Source: Cymbomonas tetramitiformis (lineage: Eukaryota; Chlorophyta; Pyramimonadophyceae; Pyramimonadales; Pyramimonadaceae). Taken from it: 64,000 nt of DNA. Below, one piece after another: positions 1 to 11,530 of the stretch; position 1 is the first letter of the stretch, and every line of letters begins with the position of its first letter. The notes under the pieces are model-generated. The model worked only from the letters and a program-made list of their open reading frames with translations. It had not been told where the DNA came from and ran no database searches. Location: contig LGRX02034331.1 in assembly GCA_001247695.2 (NCBI GenBank), forward strand, positions 1-64,000. The letters run 5' to 3'. A program made the translations under genes and the position numbers.

Positions 1-489
1 GTCAGGCACCAGGCACCCCTTCACTGTTATTTGTCAGGCACCTCTTCACTGTTCTTGGACATGCATACTAGATCAAACGTTGGTGTGACTGAAGATTGTA
101 ACCATTGCCAACCCAGGCGTGCACTCACTCCCCGGCGACGGTGAACCACCAGGCACCCTTTCATTGTTAGCCCTACAAATTATTGGCCTGTCCGCACGCG
201 TGGAAAACCGTCCGTCCGACGTGTGGATGGCATGCGGACGCCGTATGGACGCTTTTTTGCTAAATCCACGTGTGAAATTGTCTAATTTGTAAAAGTGATG
301 TTCATACGGTGTCCATACGATAAATCCACACGTCGTCCATACGTGCGCTTCCGTGTGGACGACGTATGCTAGTTTACCTGATTTTATTACGCGTGTGGAC
401 GCTCCGTACACTGCCCGACCGTATGGATAGGTGCCGTCCATACGCATGAACCACTGGAAATTGTTGTCCACACGTGCGGACTGCGAGAA
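1..489. repeat. Degenerate GTGTGGAC / CGTATGGAC-rich DNA
   Basis: No credible gene. The first ~170 bases repeat a short CAGGCACC motif, and 180-489 is filled with scattered variants of CGTGTGGAC and CGTATGGAC on both strands. These are the same words that build the adjacent 180-bp satellite, so this looks like its decayed edge. Open frames here are by-products of the repeat. Confidence 0.5.
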
Positions 490-1085
490 ATGCCGCTTCT
501 ACCCCTCCTCAGCCATATGGACACCATGGGGACGTGTCCCTGGACCGTACCGACGCGTACGGACGACGTGTGGACGGGCGTATGGACAGTGTGAGGCCCG
601 TGCCGTGCCACTCGTTTGCGCTTGTCCGCACGTGTGGACAGCCATTGCACCCGGGCCTGGGTGTACCCGAGCACTGCTTGCCCCCTCCTCAGCCATGTGG
701 ACACCATGTGGACGTGTCCCTGGACGTACCGATGCGTACGGACGACGTGTGGACGGGCGTATGGACAGTGTGAGGCCCGTGCCGTGCCACTCGTTTGCGC
801 TTGTCCGCACGTGTGGACACCCATTGCACCCAGGCCTGGGTGTACCCGAGCATTTCCTTCCCCTTCATCAGCCACATGGACACCATGGGGGCGTGTCCCT
901 GGGTCGTACCGACGCGTACGGACGACGTGTGGACGGGCGTATGGACAGTGTGAGGCCCGTGCCGTGCCACTCGTTTGCGCTTGTCCGCACGTGTGGACAG
1001 CCATTGCACCCGGGCCTGGGTGTACCCGAACATTTCCTGCCCCTTCATCAGCCACATGGACACCATGGGGGCGTGTCCCTGATAC
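490..1085. repeat. ~180-bp tandem satellite, about 3.3 copies
   Basis: The landmark GTGTCCCTGG or a close variant recurs at 534, 714, 893 and 1,073, giving a period of 179-180 bp with high identity between copies. Because 180 is divisible by three, long frames stay open through it on both strands, which explains the apparent proteins of 99-233 residues. I see no domain in them. The monomer size is typical of satellite DNA. Whether it is pericentromeric or dispersed cannot be judged from a 600-bp array. Confidence 0.85.
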
Positions 1086-1325
1086 CTCAGGGCCTTGTCA
1101 TTCAGCAGGGTTCGGACTGCCACCTCAGGTGAGAGAGATTTCTCCTCAGTACTCTCGGACCAGGGCACATATCTTATGGGGATTGGCCGGCCCGGGGCCG
1201 AGAGCAGCGCCCAAAAAGAGCTCCGGGCCGAAAGCGGGCCGGTCGATTTTTTATCCTTAAGTATGGAAAACATTTGAAAATTAGCAAAAACACGTGTTTT
1301 TCTTGATTCCGGGCCGAGAGTCATT

Positions 1326-4022
1326 CTAGGAGGATATGTGCCCTGTCTCGGACTGGACCCCCTCAGCTGCTACCGCTTTCCCCTTCTCCTCTGTTGAGAT
1401 CCTGCGCGGTTTCTTGGAGGTCTTCTTCTTCATATTCTTCTTCTTCTTCTTCTTCTTCTTCTTGAACTTTCGTCGTCCTCGGCCTCGCCCTTCACTGCTG
1501 CTGCTACTGCTGCTGCGGGGCTCACGTCTCCTCACTGGGGATAATGAACTCTCACTGGACGATGATCCCTCAGTGCTACTGCTGCTGGAATCTTCAAAGA
1601 ATCCTGGCGGAGGTGCCAGTTCCTTTCTAGATTCCTTAGCTACTGGTGGTGGCAGCTGATCAGGTGGGTCTGAGAGTCCCGGTGGTGGTGCTAATTCTTG
1701 CGGCTGCTGCTCAGCTGGATCGGAAGGAAGCATAGCAAATGCATTGCTGTGTGTAGTGCCTTCCTCATTTCTCACTTCCCGGCTCCTTGCCCTTCCGAAG
1801 TTCACACCAGCGAAGAACTTTACCGGAACTCCTCCCTCATGCCTAACAAAGTGCTCCATGTCTCAGCATGCGTGAGTACTCTTTCGAGCTCACGTGTTCC
1901 TTCAGCTCCTGGAGGGTCGCTGAAGTAGCAAAGAACTTGCTAAGGGAACCGTGGCGAGTACGTGGCTCCTTTCGAAACCACAGCATGAGGCGCTGTACCT
2001 CCTCCCGTGTGAGTAACGCCAACTGGCACCTGACCGAGGTACTCGATTGGCTCCCTGCACTCTCCCCACTGTGATCACTCCATAAAGAAGTACTGTCCTC
2101 AGTCCAGCGCAACACTCTCACCTTCTAATGCCGCCCCTTCCCACGGTAGATTCTACCCAACACCGCCTGCTCACTCCTCCACCATGGTCCCATCGACTGC
2201 TGCGCTGCTGGATGCTGAGGATCAACCCTGGTCGCAACAGGAGCTGGTCTGTCGGGTACTGGGTTTAACTTACCAGCCGGCAGGTCCTCAGGCTGCAGGC
2301 TCTGAGACTCCCTCAACTTCCTGATAGAAAGAGCTCCTGCTCGCGGCTGCGGTCCACACTCATCTAGGGCCGCTATCAGCTCTGCACTGGCCAAATCTGC
2401 AAGGGGTTGCATTGGTGCTGGAGGTGCAGCAGGCTCAGGCAAAGGCGGGAACTCCTCTGCGTGTGCTATCGGCTCTGGCTGGGGGCGCCTCAGTCGGTTG
2501 CAGCGACAACGCCTCAGTCGGCGCTACCAGTAGCGTGCTTGGTGGGGGAACCCACCCAAACGTTGCATCAACCGAAGAAATAGCTGGACAGGTTACCGAC
2601 GCTAGCTCAGGGCTGTTCCATTTATTGTCGCAGGGGGGGGGTTAGGATATGGCACTGACCCCCCACCACCCCAGCGGACATCATTTCTTCTGACCCCCAC
2701 CTCCCCAGCGGACACTCTCCACTGTTAACTTTAGCAACCCACACCCACCCAGCGGAAACACCTGCCCACCACCCCAACACGTGACCCCACCAGCGGACAA
2801 AAAACGGAAATCCTAACCCCCTGCGACAATAAATGGAACAGCCCAGCCCGCCGTGTCGAGGGCTCCACAGATGGTGTCACTGGCGTCACTGCTTGCTCCA
2901 CTGACGCCGCAGTTGGAGACGCCGCCGGGGTTACGCTGGAAGGCGATCGGGCTGCTGCAGCCGAGTTGATGATGGCTCTGCTACGTTGGATCAGCTGCAA
3001 GGTGCGTTCCGACAGCTGCATGGTGCGCTCGCATCCCCGGAACTGCGAGGTGCTGCGGACGGAACCGACACGGCCGGCAGAGGAGGCGACACAGCCGGTG
3101 ACACAGCCGGTACCGGCGAAAGGGCCGCTAAAACAGACGGCACCGCGGTCACCTCCGGCGACAAATTAGGAGAGCCGGAAACAACAGACGGCCGCGCCGG
3201 TGCTCCCGACGATAAGCTCGCAGATCCTGCAGGACGGTCAGAGCACACAGATACAACAGGGTGTGCAGAGTAAGATTGCCCGAAATACGCAAATTCAGGA
3301 GCGTCGGAAGCAAACGGCACCGGAGACACCGCAGCAGCCACGGTCAGGGCGGTCGGCTCCTGCTATTGAAACAAAGCCCGCGGCGGTAACTGGTGCTGAT
3401 AGCCGTGCTGCAGTTGTTGCTGCTGGGCAAGCCAACGGTGATACCCCAATTGCTGCTCCAGCTGCTGTTGTTGTTGAAACAGCTGCTGCTGCTGAAATTG
3501 CAGCTGACTCAGAAGTGTTACCATTGACGCGCCAGAGTGCGAGACCGCAGGAACACTGTACGGCCGTAGATCCGCACACGGCGTACCGCTGAAATTCAAG
3601 GGCCGCTACAAATTACCCGTCGATTGCGCCAAAAGCTCAGCCTCCAGAACTTGGTGCTGCTGCGGCAAAGCGTACGACGCCTCAGGCTGACGATAGTGCA
3701 GAAACGGAGCCCCCGATTGCGGCACAGGCGGCGGAATTCCGAAAAGCGTCGCCGATTCAGACGTCGATTGCGACAACAAAATCTCACGGATCTGAGAAGT
3801 AGCCGCGGAAACGGCCTCGTGCGGCGAAACGTCGCCCAGTGCGTCCATGATCGAAGAACAAAGTACGAGCGCACGCAAAACCGGCAGCGAGTAATCTGTC
3901 GTAGACGATAATTCTCGCCGATTGACGCTAAATCCCGCGAACAAAAAACAGCCGCGCGGAAAGGCAACCTGCAAGACAAATTGCGGAGCCCGCCTGCGTA
4001 CGAGCACGAGTGAAGTTGACAA
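1326..4022 (-). pseudogene. Broken low-complexity gene (Gln-rich, Pro/Ala/Ser-rich, Ser- and Lys-rich segments)
   Basis: I do not recognise the family. Read on the minus strand, coding-like segments follow each other. First comes an N-terminal stretch beginning MDALGDVSPHEAVSAA near 3,848. A poly-Gln segment (3,363-3,599), a Pro/Ala/Ser-rich linker (2,991-3,341) and a coil-like segment MQLSERTLQLIQRSRAI (about 3,021) follow. Then comes a more ordered part with LLTREEVQRLMLWFRKE (1,843-2,121). The end is acidic Ser-rich and then poly-Lys (1,326-1,859). A 235-bp hairpin insertion (2,610-2,844) interrupts it, and frame changes occur near 3,000 and 1,850. Three TAG codons interrupt a single 343-codon frame between 4,022 and 2,991. 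The composition resembles Gag-like or nuclear disordered proteins. It may be a retroelement gag remnant or an intron-bearing host gene misread as broken. Confidence 0.45.
2610..2844. mobile_element. 235-bp MITE-like hairpin insertion
   Basis: The ends are inverted repeats of about 28 bp. The left end starts GGGCTGTTCCATTTATTGTC and is followed by a G run, and the right end is its reverse complement. The interior is a C-rich CCCCACC/CAGCGGAC repeat without coding sense. It interrupts the minus-strand coding-like region around it. I could not identify a clean target-site duplication, so the superfamily is unknown. Confidence 0.6.
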
Positions 4023-4029
4023 TTTCCGT

Positions 4030-5330
4030 CGTCGGGTGCAGCCTTGACGAAAGGCGGACGCGAGAACGCGCGTTTTACGTCACAAATATGTTGCCGAAGC
4101 GTTACTGGACTTCCGAAGAAGGCCCTCTCGGAGCGTAAAGCAACGACTCGACCCGGAACTGTCGGATCAGACAGGCCGCGTAAACGCAACCACGCTGATA
4201 CCAGTTGTTCGGGTGTGGGTTCTGCAAGCTTAGACCCACTGGCAGGTGTCCCCCTGCAGGAGTGTCCGGATGAACACTAGTCGGAATACTGAAGATTCCT
4301 AAGTATGATGCTGTTCGGATATTTTTGCTTAACTGTTTACTTAATACATTTCGACAGAAGCCGGTTGGGCTGTCAATGTAACGAATCGTAAAAACAAACA
4401 AGAGAGCTTGTTCAGCTCTTTAGTAGCAACTATGTCACCTCGAATTCCTTCGGATCTCGACTGCTCATTCCTCGGAACTCGAACACAACTGGTTGTCACA
4501 TCATAATCTTATTCGACTGAACCCGATCAGTCCTATCAATGAAACTGCCGATCCTTCCTATAATTATTCTCGAGTCCACTCCATATCTCTCTGAAATAAT
4601 TATAGACCTGCTGAGCTGGCAGAATTGGAGGTCCACCTGAGTTCCCTCCAATATTTCTGACTGCTTGAGACTGCTGGTTTCCCCACCATTTCTGGTTCTG
4701 GTTTCCCACCATTTCTGTCAGTCAATTTCTGCTGTGGGTGCAGATTCAAAACATCACTGTTGGGTCAGGCACTTCTGTCACTCATTTCTGTCAGTCATTC
4801 TTGTCGTCTGGTCATGTGAATGCCTGTCCTCACGGGTGACTGTCATAGTGCCTGTCGCTCATCATCCTGACACGCCTGTCACTCTGTCTCGCGCTTTGCA
4901 CTAGTACAATGCTTTACACTGTTCGGTCTTATCAATTCTGAGTCTTTCTATCTGGTATCCGCACTTATACTTTGCATAACGGATATGTGTCTCAACCCTG
5001 GAACCTCCGATGGCATCATTACTATGCTTGTACAAAGTACTAAAGCTAAGCACTACCTCACATCCAGCTCGGTTCTACTGTATTCTTGTACAGAGTACTC
5101 TACAGCTTTATAGTTATATTTCTTTCTGCCATCGCATCTGCCTTGTGCTCCTAGCACAACTCTCCCCCCCTTAGGGAATGTCACGTCCTCGCTGACCACG
5201 TCGGCCGCTTGGAGTGGTTACACTGACAGTAATAAGGACTGCCAACCTCGGAGATTTCCAGGACCGACCCTCCTCCTGGTGCCTGGATGCACATATACAA
5301 CTCCAGACACCCGATGTACAAGGATACACG
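4030..5330. other. No gene seen
   Basis: Mixed-composition DNA with pyrimidine-rich stretches (repeated TTTCTG and CTGTCA words around 4,650-4,880) and short frames only. No domain, RNA gene or element end was recognised. Confidence 0.5.
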
Positions 5331-5337
5331 GTGCGAT

Positions 5338-5583
5338 GACAGCTGAGCGCAACCCCCTGATCGTACTCGGGACATCAAGCCCGAAGGAAATGTTTTAAAC
5401 CCCTACCGCCTCCTCGGAATGCATGGAGCTTTTTAAACAGGGTATCCACCTGCTGTTTATGACAGTTGAGCGCAACCCCCTGATGGTACGTGGGACATCA
5501 AGCCCGGAGGAAAGGTCTTAAACCCCTACCGCCTCCTCGGTATGCATGGAGCTTTTTAATCAGGGTCTCCACCTGCTGCTTTT
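5338..5583. repeat. 123-bp tandem duplication
   Basis: Two adjacent copies begin GACAGCTGAGCGCAACCCCC (5,338) and GACAGTTGAGCGCAACCCCC (5,461) and stay similar through a shared CCTACCGCCTCCTCGG and the following GGAGCTTTTTAA. No coding function is apparent. Confidence 0.75.
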
Positions 5584-5689
5584 TGGACAGGGTTTCCTCC
5601 TGCTGCCCGGCTGACCGAGGCTGGAGCCAATGCTCCCGTGGATGGATTATCCAGGTTCGCACCTGTCCCTACATTCTGGGAAAATCAGA

Positions 5690-6145
5690 GAACGCGTCTT
5701 CTGAACGTCTTCTGAACGTCTACTGAGACGTCTTCTGGGGTCCAGAAGACATCCAGAAGACATCCAGAAGACGTCTTCGGCGCGTCTTCTAATGTCTACC
5801 ATCTTCTGGGTTCCAGAAGACGTCCGGAAGACCTTCGGGGAAGACATCCAGAAGTTATCATCTGGACGTCTTCTGCATGTCTTCTGTATATCTTCCGAAT
5901 TCCGGAAGACGTCTTCTTGATATCTTTTGGGCGTCTTCTGTACATCTTCCCCGAAGATCTTCTGGACGTCTTCTGAAACTCAGAAGATGGTAGACATTAG
6001 AAGACGCGTAGAAGACGTCTTCTGGATGTCTTCTAGATATCTTCTGGAACGCAGAAGTTATCAAGAAGACATTTTCCGGAATTCAGAAGATATACAGAAG
6101 TCATGCAGAAGACGTCCAGAAGATATCTTCTGAATGCCTTCTGCA
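5690..6145. repeat. GAAGAC/GTCTTC palindrome-rich satellite
   Basis: Dozens of copies of AGAAGACGTC and TCTTCTGGA alternate in both orientations, so the array can fold on itself at many points. Related sequence recurs at 7.78-8.15 kb and 12.69-12.99 kb, flanking the foldback element. Frames on both strands translate to RRPEDV/KTSSG-like repeats, which are satellite by-products. Confidence 0.8.
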
Positions 6146-6540
6146 TGTCTAATAAATTTCAACATTCGTATACGCATTCGCGCGGAATATTTTTAGGCTG
6201 AAATAAGTTTGCAAGAAGGATGAGTGCAAACAAGATGTATGGCATGATACACTTCTCGCCATCCTTGACAAACATATTCTCAATGCAAGTTTGATACACG
6301 ACAAGAGATGATTTGTTTGTGTTGAAGGCTAAGATGCTTTGGAGACTAAAATTGCATTAACAATATTACTTTTCAATCAAGAATCTAATCATAAGGAGGG
6401 CCACGCATATTATTATCCTAACTAGCCAAGTGTCTAGAACTACTTCACATTCATGTTCTAAACAACTAGTCTAATAATTACCTAGAAACGATGTTCAACT
6501 AACATGCACACATGGCATAGGTCTTGGACCACGCAAAAAC
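6146..6540. other. No gene seen
   Basis: AT-rich unique-looking sequence with only short frames. It leads into the ~165-bp repeat that follows. Confidence 0.4.
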
Positions 6541-6544
6541 ATGG

Positions 6545-6960
6545 ATTTTCCTCTCGCTCGTTTTTAACCGATCTGAAAAACAACGCACACCAAAATACCA
6601 ACACTTAGTAGAGTGATAACACACAATGAATACAAGCACAAATTCCTAGGAAGGGCAAAGTAAGTACCTTTACTCTAGTTGTGGGCGATGGGCTGAAAAT
6701 GTGCTTTTCCCACTTGCTCATTTTCAGACGATCTGAAAAACAAAGCGCAACTCAAAACCAAAGGTTAGTAAAGCGGAAAAACACAACGCATAAAGGCAGT
6801 ATTTTCTAGGTGTGACACTAGGGGATGATAGAACAAATACCTTTACTTGTGGTGTTGAGGTTGGGCTGAAATTTACCTTTTGGACTAGGTCATTTTCAGC
6901 CGATCTGAAAAACAAAGCGCAACGCAAAACCAAAGGTTAGTAAAGCGCAAAAATAGTACG
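6545..6960. repeat. ~165-bp tandem repeat, three diverged copies
   Basis: The core GATCTGAAAAACAA with following CGC and CCAA words recurs at about 6,572, 6,731 and 6,902. Each copy is preceded by a CTCATTTTCAG-like word and followed by an ACCTTTACT-like word further on. The spacing is about 159-171 bp. It lies beside a tRNA-like gene, but no further element structure is visible. Confidence 0.6.
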
Positions 6961-6990
6961 AGACGAAATACAAGATTACCGAAGGAAAAC

Positions 6991-6996
6991 AAAAAA
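6991..6996 (-). terminator. Pol III T6 terminator of the tRNA-like gene
   Basis: On the minus strand a run of six T residues lies seven bases past the CCA end of the tRNA-like sequence. That is the normal position for an RNA polymerase III terminator. Confidence 0.5.
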
Positions 6997-7003
6997 GGGC
7001 TAG

Positions 7004-7075
7004 TGGTGTGAGTTGGAATCGAACCAACATCATCTCGTCCAAAGGACGAGCGAGAACACATGTCTCGTTCACACC
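7004..7075 (-). tRNA. tRNA-like gene, possibly a tRNA pseudogene or SINE head
   Basis: On the minus strand this 72-nt stretch folds as a complete cloverleaf. It has a 7-bp acceptor stem GGTGTGA/TCACACC, a 4-bp D stem GAGA/TCTC, a 5-bp anticodon stem CTCGT/ACGAG, and a T arm GTTGG-TTCGATT-CCAAC. The T arm contains a perfect B box (GGTTCGATTCC), and T6 follows downstream. Two things are wrong for an ordinary tRNA. The 7-nt D loop CATGTGT lacks the GG pair, and the anticodon loop CCTTTGG has C instead of U at position 33. The loop centre reads TTT (Lys), but decoding is doubtful. It could be an active unusual tRNA, a decayed copy, or the 5' end of a SINE. Confidence 0.5.
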
Positions 7076-7299
7076 TCAATTAGACGCTAAGCACGCCGAA
7101 GTGCGCGTAAAAAAACCAAGGCACGAAAAGCACCCGCAATCACTATTGAAGTATTGCGTTGTGCAACGTTTTTCTGTTAGACGAACTATTTTAAAAGGAC
7201 CACTTCACCCAGCAGCAGTCCGCGGAAAACGAGGCTGCGGTGGAATTGAGTTGGATGCAGGTGTAAAAGTGGTAGATGCAAATTTCACTTCAACGTTAA

Positions 7300-7560
7300 A
7301 TAAAATTCAAACTCGAACGGTCATGTCGATGTGCGGTGCGGTGCTCACTCCCCTGCGCTGGGCCTGACGATGCGATGCGATGCGATGCGATGCTAATGCT
7401 AGCTGACGATGACGCCTGACCACGACCGCGACCACACGCCAGCGCCACACCAGCGCAGCGCAGCGCTGGCAGATTTTCCGGGTTTGCTATCCGCGGTATC
7501 GTGCAGTCATCACGTCTCACGCGACTCACTGCGCGCGTGATCGACTGTTCGACCGTTGCT
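7300..7560. other. Short GATGC microsatellite and GC-rich DNA, no gene
   Basis: Contains four or five tandem GATGC units at about 7,370-7,395 and a GC-rich stretch with CAGCGC words. Nothing coding was supported. Confidence 0.5.
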
Positions 7561-7803
7561 AGGAGGGATGGTGCTCTAAAACAAGAGCAGTTTCTTCTAC
7601 CAAATTCGTCGGCCGTTTTAACTTAGTAACTTGGTACGTTTGCCTCTCTCCCGAACAAACCACTTGTTTTTTGCACTTCTACCTTCACCATACAATTATG
7701 CCCAATATTGTGCACCTTATATGTTTTTTTGTTTTTTCGCGATTTTTTAAAGTTAAAAAAAAACATACGGAAGACACCCCAGATACCTTTTGTCTTGTTG
7801 CCC

Positions 7804-8075
7804 TCCAGAGATGTCTTTGAGGAAGACATGTCTTCTGGAAATCGGAAACTTGCAGAAGACACGCCGACGTTCCGCCGAACGTCTTCACACCCCTCTTCGG
7901 CGCATTTTCCTCACTTTTTAGAGGGTCTTCTGCGCGTCTTCTAATGTCTACCAAGTGACATTAAAAAGTGAGGAAGATGCGCCGAAGAGGGGTGTGAAGA
8001 CGTTCGGTGGAACGTCGGCGTGTCTTCTGCAAGTTTCTGATTTCCAGAAGACATGTCTTCCTCAAAGACATCTGG
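7804..8075. repeat. Near-perfect ~115-bp-arm hairpin in GAAGAC satellite
   Basis: The arms at 7,804-7,920 and 7,962-8,075 are reverse complements with few mismatches and are separated by 41 bp. The left arm runs from CCAGAGATGTCTTTGAGG to CCTCACTTTTTA. The arms include the GAAGACATGTCTTC palindrome, so smaller hairpins nest inside the large one. It lies just outside the foldback element. Confidence 0.8.
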
Positions 8076-9061
8076 AAGATGTACAGAAGGTATCTGGGGT
8101 ATCTTCCGCAAGCACAGTAAAGAAGACGTCCCTACTAAGATGTCGGGGGCTGTCTTCATTCTACACATTTGGGGAGTTTGGGAGTTTTGGGAGTTGGGGA
8201 GTTTTACAATGGGAGGCCCTGAAAAAATTGAAAATTTGACCGAATCTAGGGTTTAAGATTTTCCCGAGTCGAATGTAATTTTATTTAATTTTCCGGTTGT
8301 TTTAGGGTTTAAGAAATATTCCTGATTTTCACTAAAAAAATCATCTTTTTCAGCCTGAATTAAGGAAGGTTTATGGGGTTTTTTGTGTTAAGAAAACATA
8401 AATTTTCAATTGAACTTGTACAATATTTCATGCATTTTTAAGCTTCAAATTTTTTTTTCGAAACTCGGTAGCAAAATGATACTTTTTACGTCTGATTTTT
8501 ATGAAATATGTTTTTGGGGGTTCATCGATGAACCCCTTTTATTTTTTCTAGTTTTATATGAATTTCAGGCCTTTTTGGGAGTTGGGGAGTTTTACAAGGG
8601 GAGGCCCTGAAAAAATTGAAAATTTGACCGAATCTAGGGTTTAAGATTTTCCCGAGTTGAATGTAATTTTATTTAATTTTCCGGTTGTTTTAGGGTTTAA
8701 GAAATATTCCTGATTTTCACTAAAAACATCATCTTTTTCAGCCTGAATTACGGAAGGTTTATGGGGTTTTTTGTACTAGGAAAACATAAATTTTAAATTA
8801 AACTTGTACAATATTTGCCGCATATTTGAGCTTCAAAAAGATTTCCGAGAATCGATGGCAAAATGATACCTTTTACGCCTGATTTCATGAAATGTATTTT
8901 TTGGGGTTCATCCATGAACCCCAACGATTTTTTTATGTTTTTTTTTTAATGAATTTCATGCCTTTTGGGGGTTTCGAAAATTTTCGGAATTTTGGTTAAA
9001 AAAAACTTAACTTTTTTACCACTTTCAGAAATTTCTTTGGTTGGCTTTGTCTCTATTTTTG

Positions 9062-9650
9062 CAGACGCTGACAGACGGTGGGCCGAAGGCCCATGGGGAG
9101 TTGGGATAAAGGGTGAGGGAGGAGGAAAATTCGGTGGGCCGAAGGCCCGTGGGGAGCCGGGAGAAAGGGGGAAGGGAGGGAAATTGCGGCCCGAAGGCCC
9201 GCGGGGAGCCGGGAACGGGGGGGGAGGGAAAATTGCGGGCCGAAGGCCTTCGGGGAGCTGGGATAAAGTGGGAGTGAGGGAGGGGGAATTTGCGGCCGAA
9301 GGCCCTGGGAGCCCGGAAGGGGGGAGAAACTTAGGGCCGAAGGCCCGGGGAGTCAAGGGGGGGGGAGGAGGGAATAAATTGCGGGCCGAAGGCCCGCGGG
9401 GAGCTGGGAAAAAGGGGGACCGGGGGAGAGGGAAAATTGCGGGCCTAAGCCTTGCGGGGAGCCGGGGAAAAGGTGGAAGGGAGAGGGAAAATTGCGGGCC
9501 GAAGGCCCTTGGGGAGCTGGGATAAAGGGTGAGGGAGGGGGAAGATTCGATGGGCCGAAGGCCCGCGGGGAGCCGGGAGAAAGGGGGAAGGGAGGAAAAT
9601 TGCGGGCCGAAGGCCCGCGGGGAGCTGGGAAAAAGGGGGAGAGGAAAGGG
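9062..9650. repeat. GGCCGAAGGCCC purine-rich minisatellite
   Basis: About ten imperfect units contain GGGCCGAAGGCCC followed by a G/A-rich spacer such as GCGGGGAGCTGGGAAAAAGG. The GGCCGAAGGCC core is a short palindrome. The + strand is strongly purine-rich. Its centre is followed by a TA dinucleotide tract (9,660-9,720). Confidence 0.8.
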
Positions 9651-9894
9651 ATTTAAAAAAAATATATATATATAAGGTTGTATATATATATATATAAGGT
9701 TGTATGTATATATATAATCGTGAAAAGAAGAACTGTTGAAGCTCCGGAGAAGCCGCTTCGAAGTTGAGAGTGCCTGTTCACTGCGGCGCTAGAAAAAGTG
9801 TGGTAAAAGCGCAAAGATTTAAAGTCAAAAGAAACAAGCAAACATGCCTCCAAAAAACTGCGCTGAAAAAGGTAGAAAAGAGACAAGGTTAGAA

Positions 9895-10335
9895 AAGAGT
9901 TCATCGATGAACGCTTTTTAAAAAACACTGCTAAAGAAACAAGTGTGTTGACCGGTTTAAAGAAAAGTGTTCATCGATGAACGCTTTCTTTATTTTGTTG
10001 CTGAAGCTTGAGTTTTTTAAACTGTTTTTAAGAAAGCGTCCATCGATGAGCGCTTTTCTTAGTTTTCCTTGTATTTTTCTTAAAACTTTGCGCTTTGGAG
10101 TTGCAAAATCTGCGATATTTCTGTGTGATTCAGCTTTTTTCTCAGGAAAAAAATAGGGAAAGCAAGGAAAGCGTTCATCGATGGACGCTTTTCTTAAAAA
10201 CAGTTTAAAATACTCAAGTTTCAGTAATAAAATAAAGAAAGAGTTCATCGATGAACGCTTTTCTTTAAACCGGTAAAAAAACCTGTTTCTTTAGCAGTGT
10301 TTTTTTAAAAGCGTTCATCGATGAACGCTTTTTAA
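9895..10335. repeat. Array of AAGCGTTCATCGATGAACGC palindromes
   Basis: At least six palindromes centred on ATCGAT occur near 9,903, 9,973, 10,034, 10,176, 10,246 and 10,319. They are separated by AT-rich spacers, some of which are inverted copies of each other, so the block has higher-order dyad symmetry. The same TTCATCGATGAA core occurs in the arms of the enclosing element. Confidence 0.8.
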
Positions 10336-10399
10336 AAACTCATCTCTTTTTACATCTGTTTCAGGACAGTTCTTGAAGAAGTGTCCTAAGGAAATCTGC

Positions 10400-11530
10400 A
10401 AGAGGTTTAAAAGGTTAAAGATCTCAGTGTTAAATATGTTTAAGAATGTCTTTGCGCAAGCATCCACCAACTCTCAATTGCTTAAGCAAACTATACAACA
10501 CCGCATTTGAAGTCAAAAAGAGCTTTATAATTATCTTTGCGCAAGCTTCTAAATCTGCTTAGTGAAGATGTTTGAGAATGTCTTTACGCAAAGATCTTTG
10601 CTTTAAAGATCTTTGCGCAAGCTTGGATCCACTTACTTTCATTTGCTTTTAAAGTATTGAACTTTGCGACACCGCAAAGTCTAAAGAAACTCTTCACAGA
10701 CACCTTTGCGCAAGCTTTTAAATATTCTGCTTGCTAAAGATGTTTGAGAAAGTCTTTGCGCAAAGATCTTTGCTTCAAAGATCTTTTCGCAAGCTTCCAC
10801 CAACTCTCAATTGCCTAAGCAAACTTTGCGACAAAGTCTAATGAGCTTTAATACCAACATCTTTCCACAAGCTTTTAGTTCTGCTTGTTAAATATGTTTA
10901 AGAATGACTTTGCGCAAGTTGCGTCCACCAACTCTCAATTGCTTAAGCAAACTATACGACACCGCAAAGTCAAAAAGAGCTTTACCTTTAATAATATCTT
11001 TGCGCAAGCTTTTAAATCTGCTTGGTGAAGATGTTTGAGAATGTCTTTACGCAAAGATCTTTGCTTTAAAGATCTTTGCGCTTCAAGCATCCACCAACTC
11101 TTATTTGCTTTTAAAGTATTGAACTTTGCGACACCGCAAAGTCTAAAGAGCTTTACAGTTATCTTTGCGCAAGCTTTTAAATATTCTGCTTGCTAAAGAT
11201 GTTTGAGAAAGTCTTTGCGCAAAGATCTTTGCTTCAAAGATCTTTTCGCAAACATGAACCACCAACTCTGGATTGCTTAAGCAAACTTTGCGACACCGCA
11301 AAGTCTAAAGAGCGTTACAAACCTCTTTGCACAAGCTTTAAAATCTGCTTGTTAAAGATGTTTGAAAAGTCTTTGCGCAAAGATCTTTGCTTCAAAGATC
11401 TTTGCTTCAAAGATCTTTGCTTCAAAGATCTTTGCTTCAAAGATCTAAGTTGCTTCAAAGATCTTTGCTTCAAAAATCTTTGCAACTCGCAATTGCATTT
11501 AAAGCAAACTCTGCGAAACCTTAACAAAGA
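10400..11530. repeat. ~150-bp higher-order tandem repeat with GCAAAGATCTTTGC palindromes
   Basis: The landmark GATGTTTGAGAA or a variant recurs at roughly 10,436, 10,568, 10,740, 10,888, 11,029, 11,199 and 11,357. Each unit has TTTGCGCAAAGATC palindromes and a CTTTGCGACACCGCAAAG word. The end (11,390-11,480) collapses into a short CTTCAAAGATCTTTG run. No coding sense. Confidence 0.75.

Noticed and set aside
387..1324. Several overlapping long frames on both strands encoding repeated proteins
   Set aside because: They follow from a 180-bp satellite whose length is a multiple of three. Frames are open on both strands and no domain or codon bias is visible.
8946..9525. Pro/Gly-rich 136- and 186-residue frames
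   Set aside because: They cover the GGCCGAAGGCCC minisatellite. Both strands are open for compositional reasons.
10400..11530. CRISPR-like array
   Set aside because: Units are ~150 bp, diverged and internally palindromic, with no constant short repeat and unique spacers. The context is eukaryotic.
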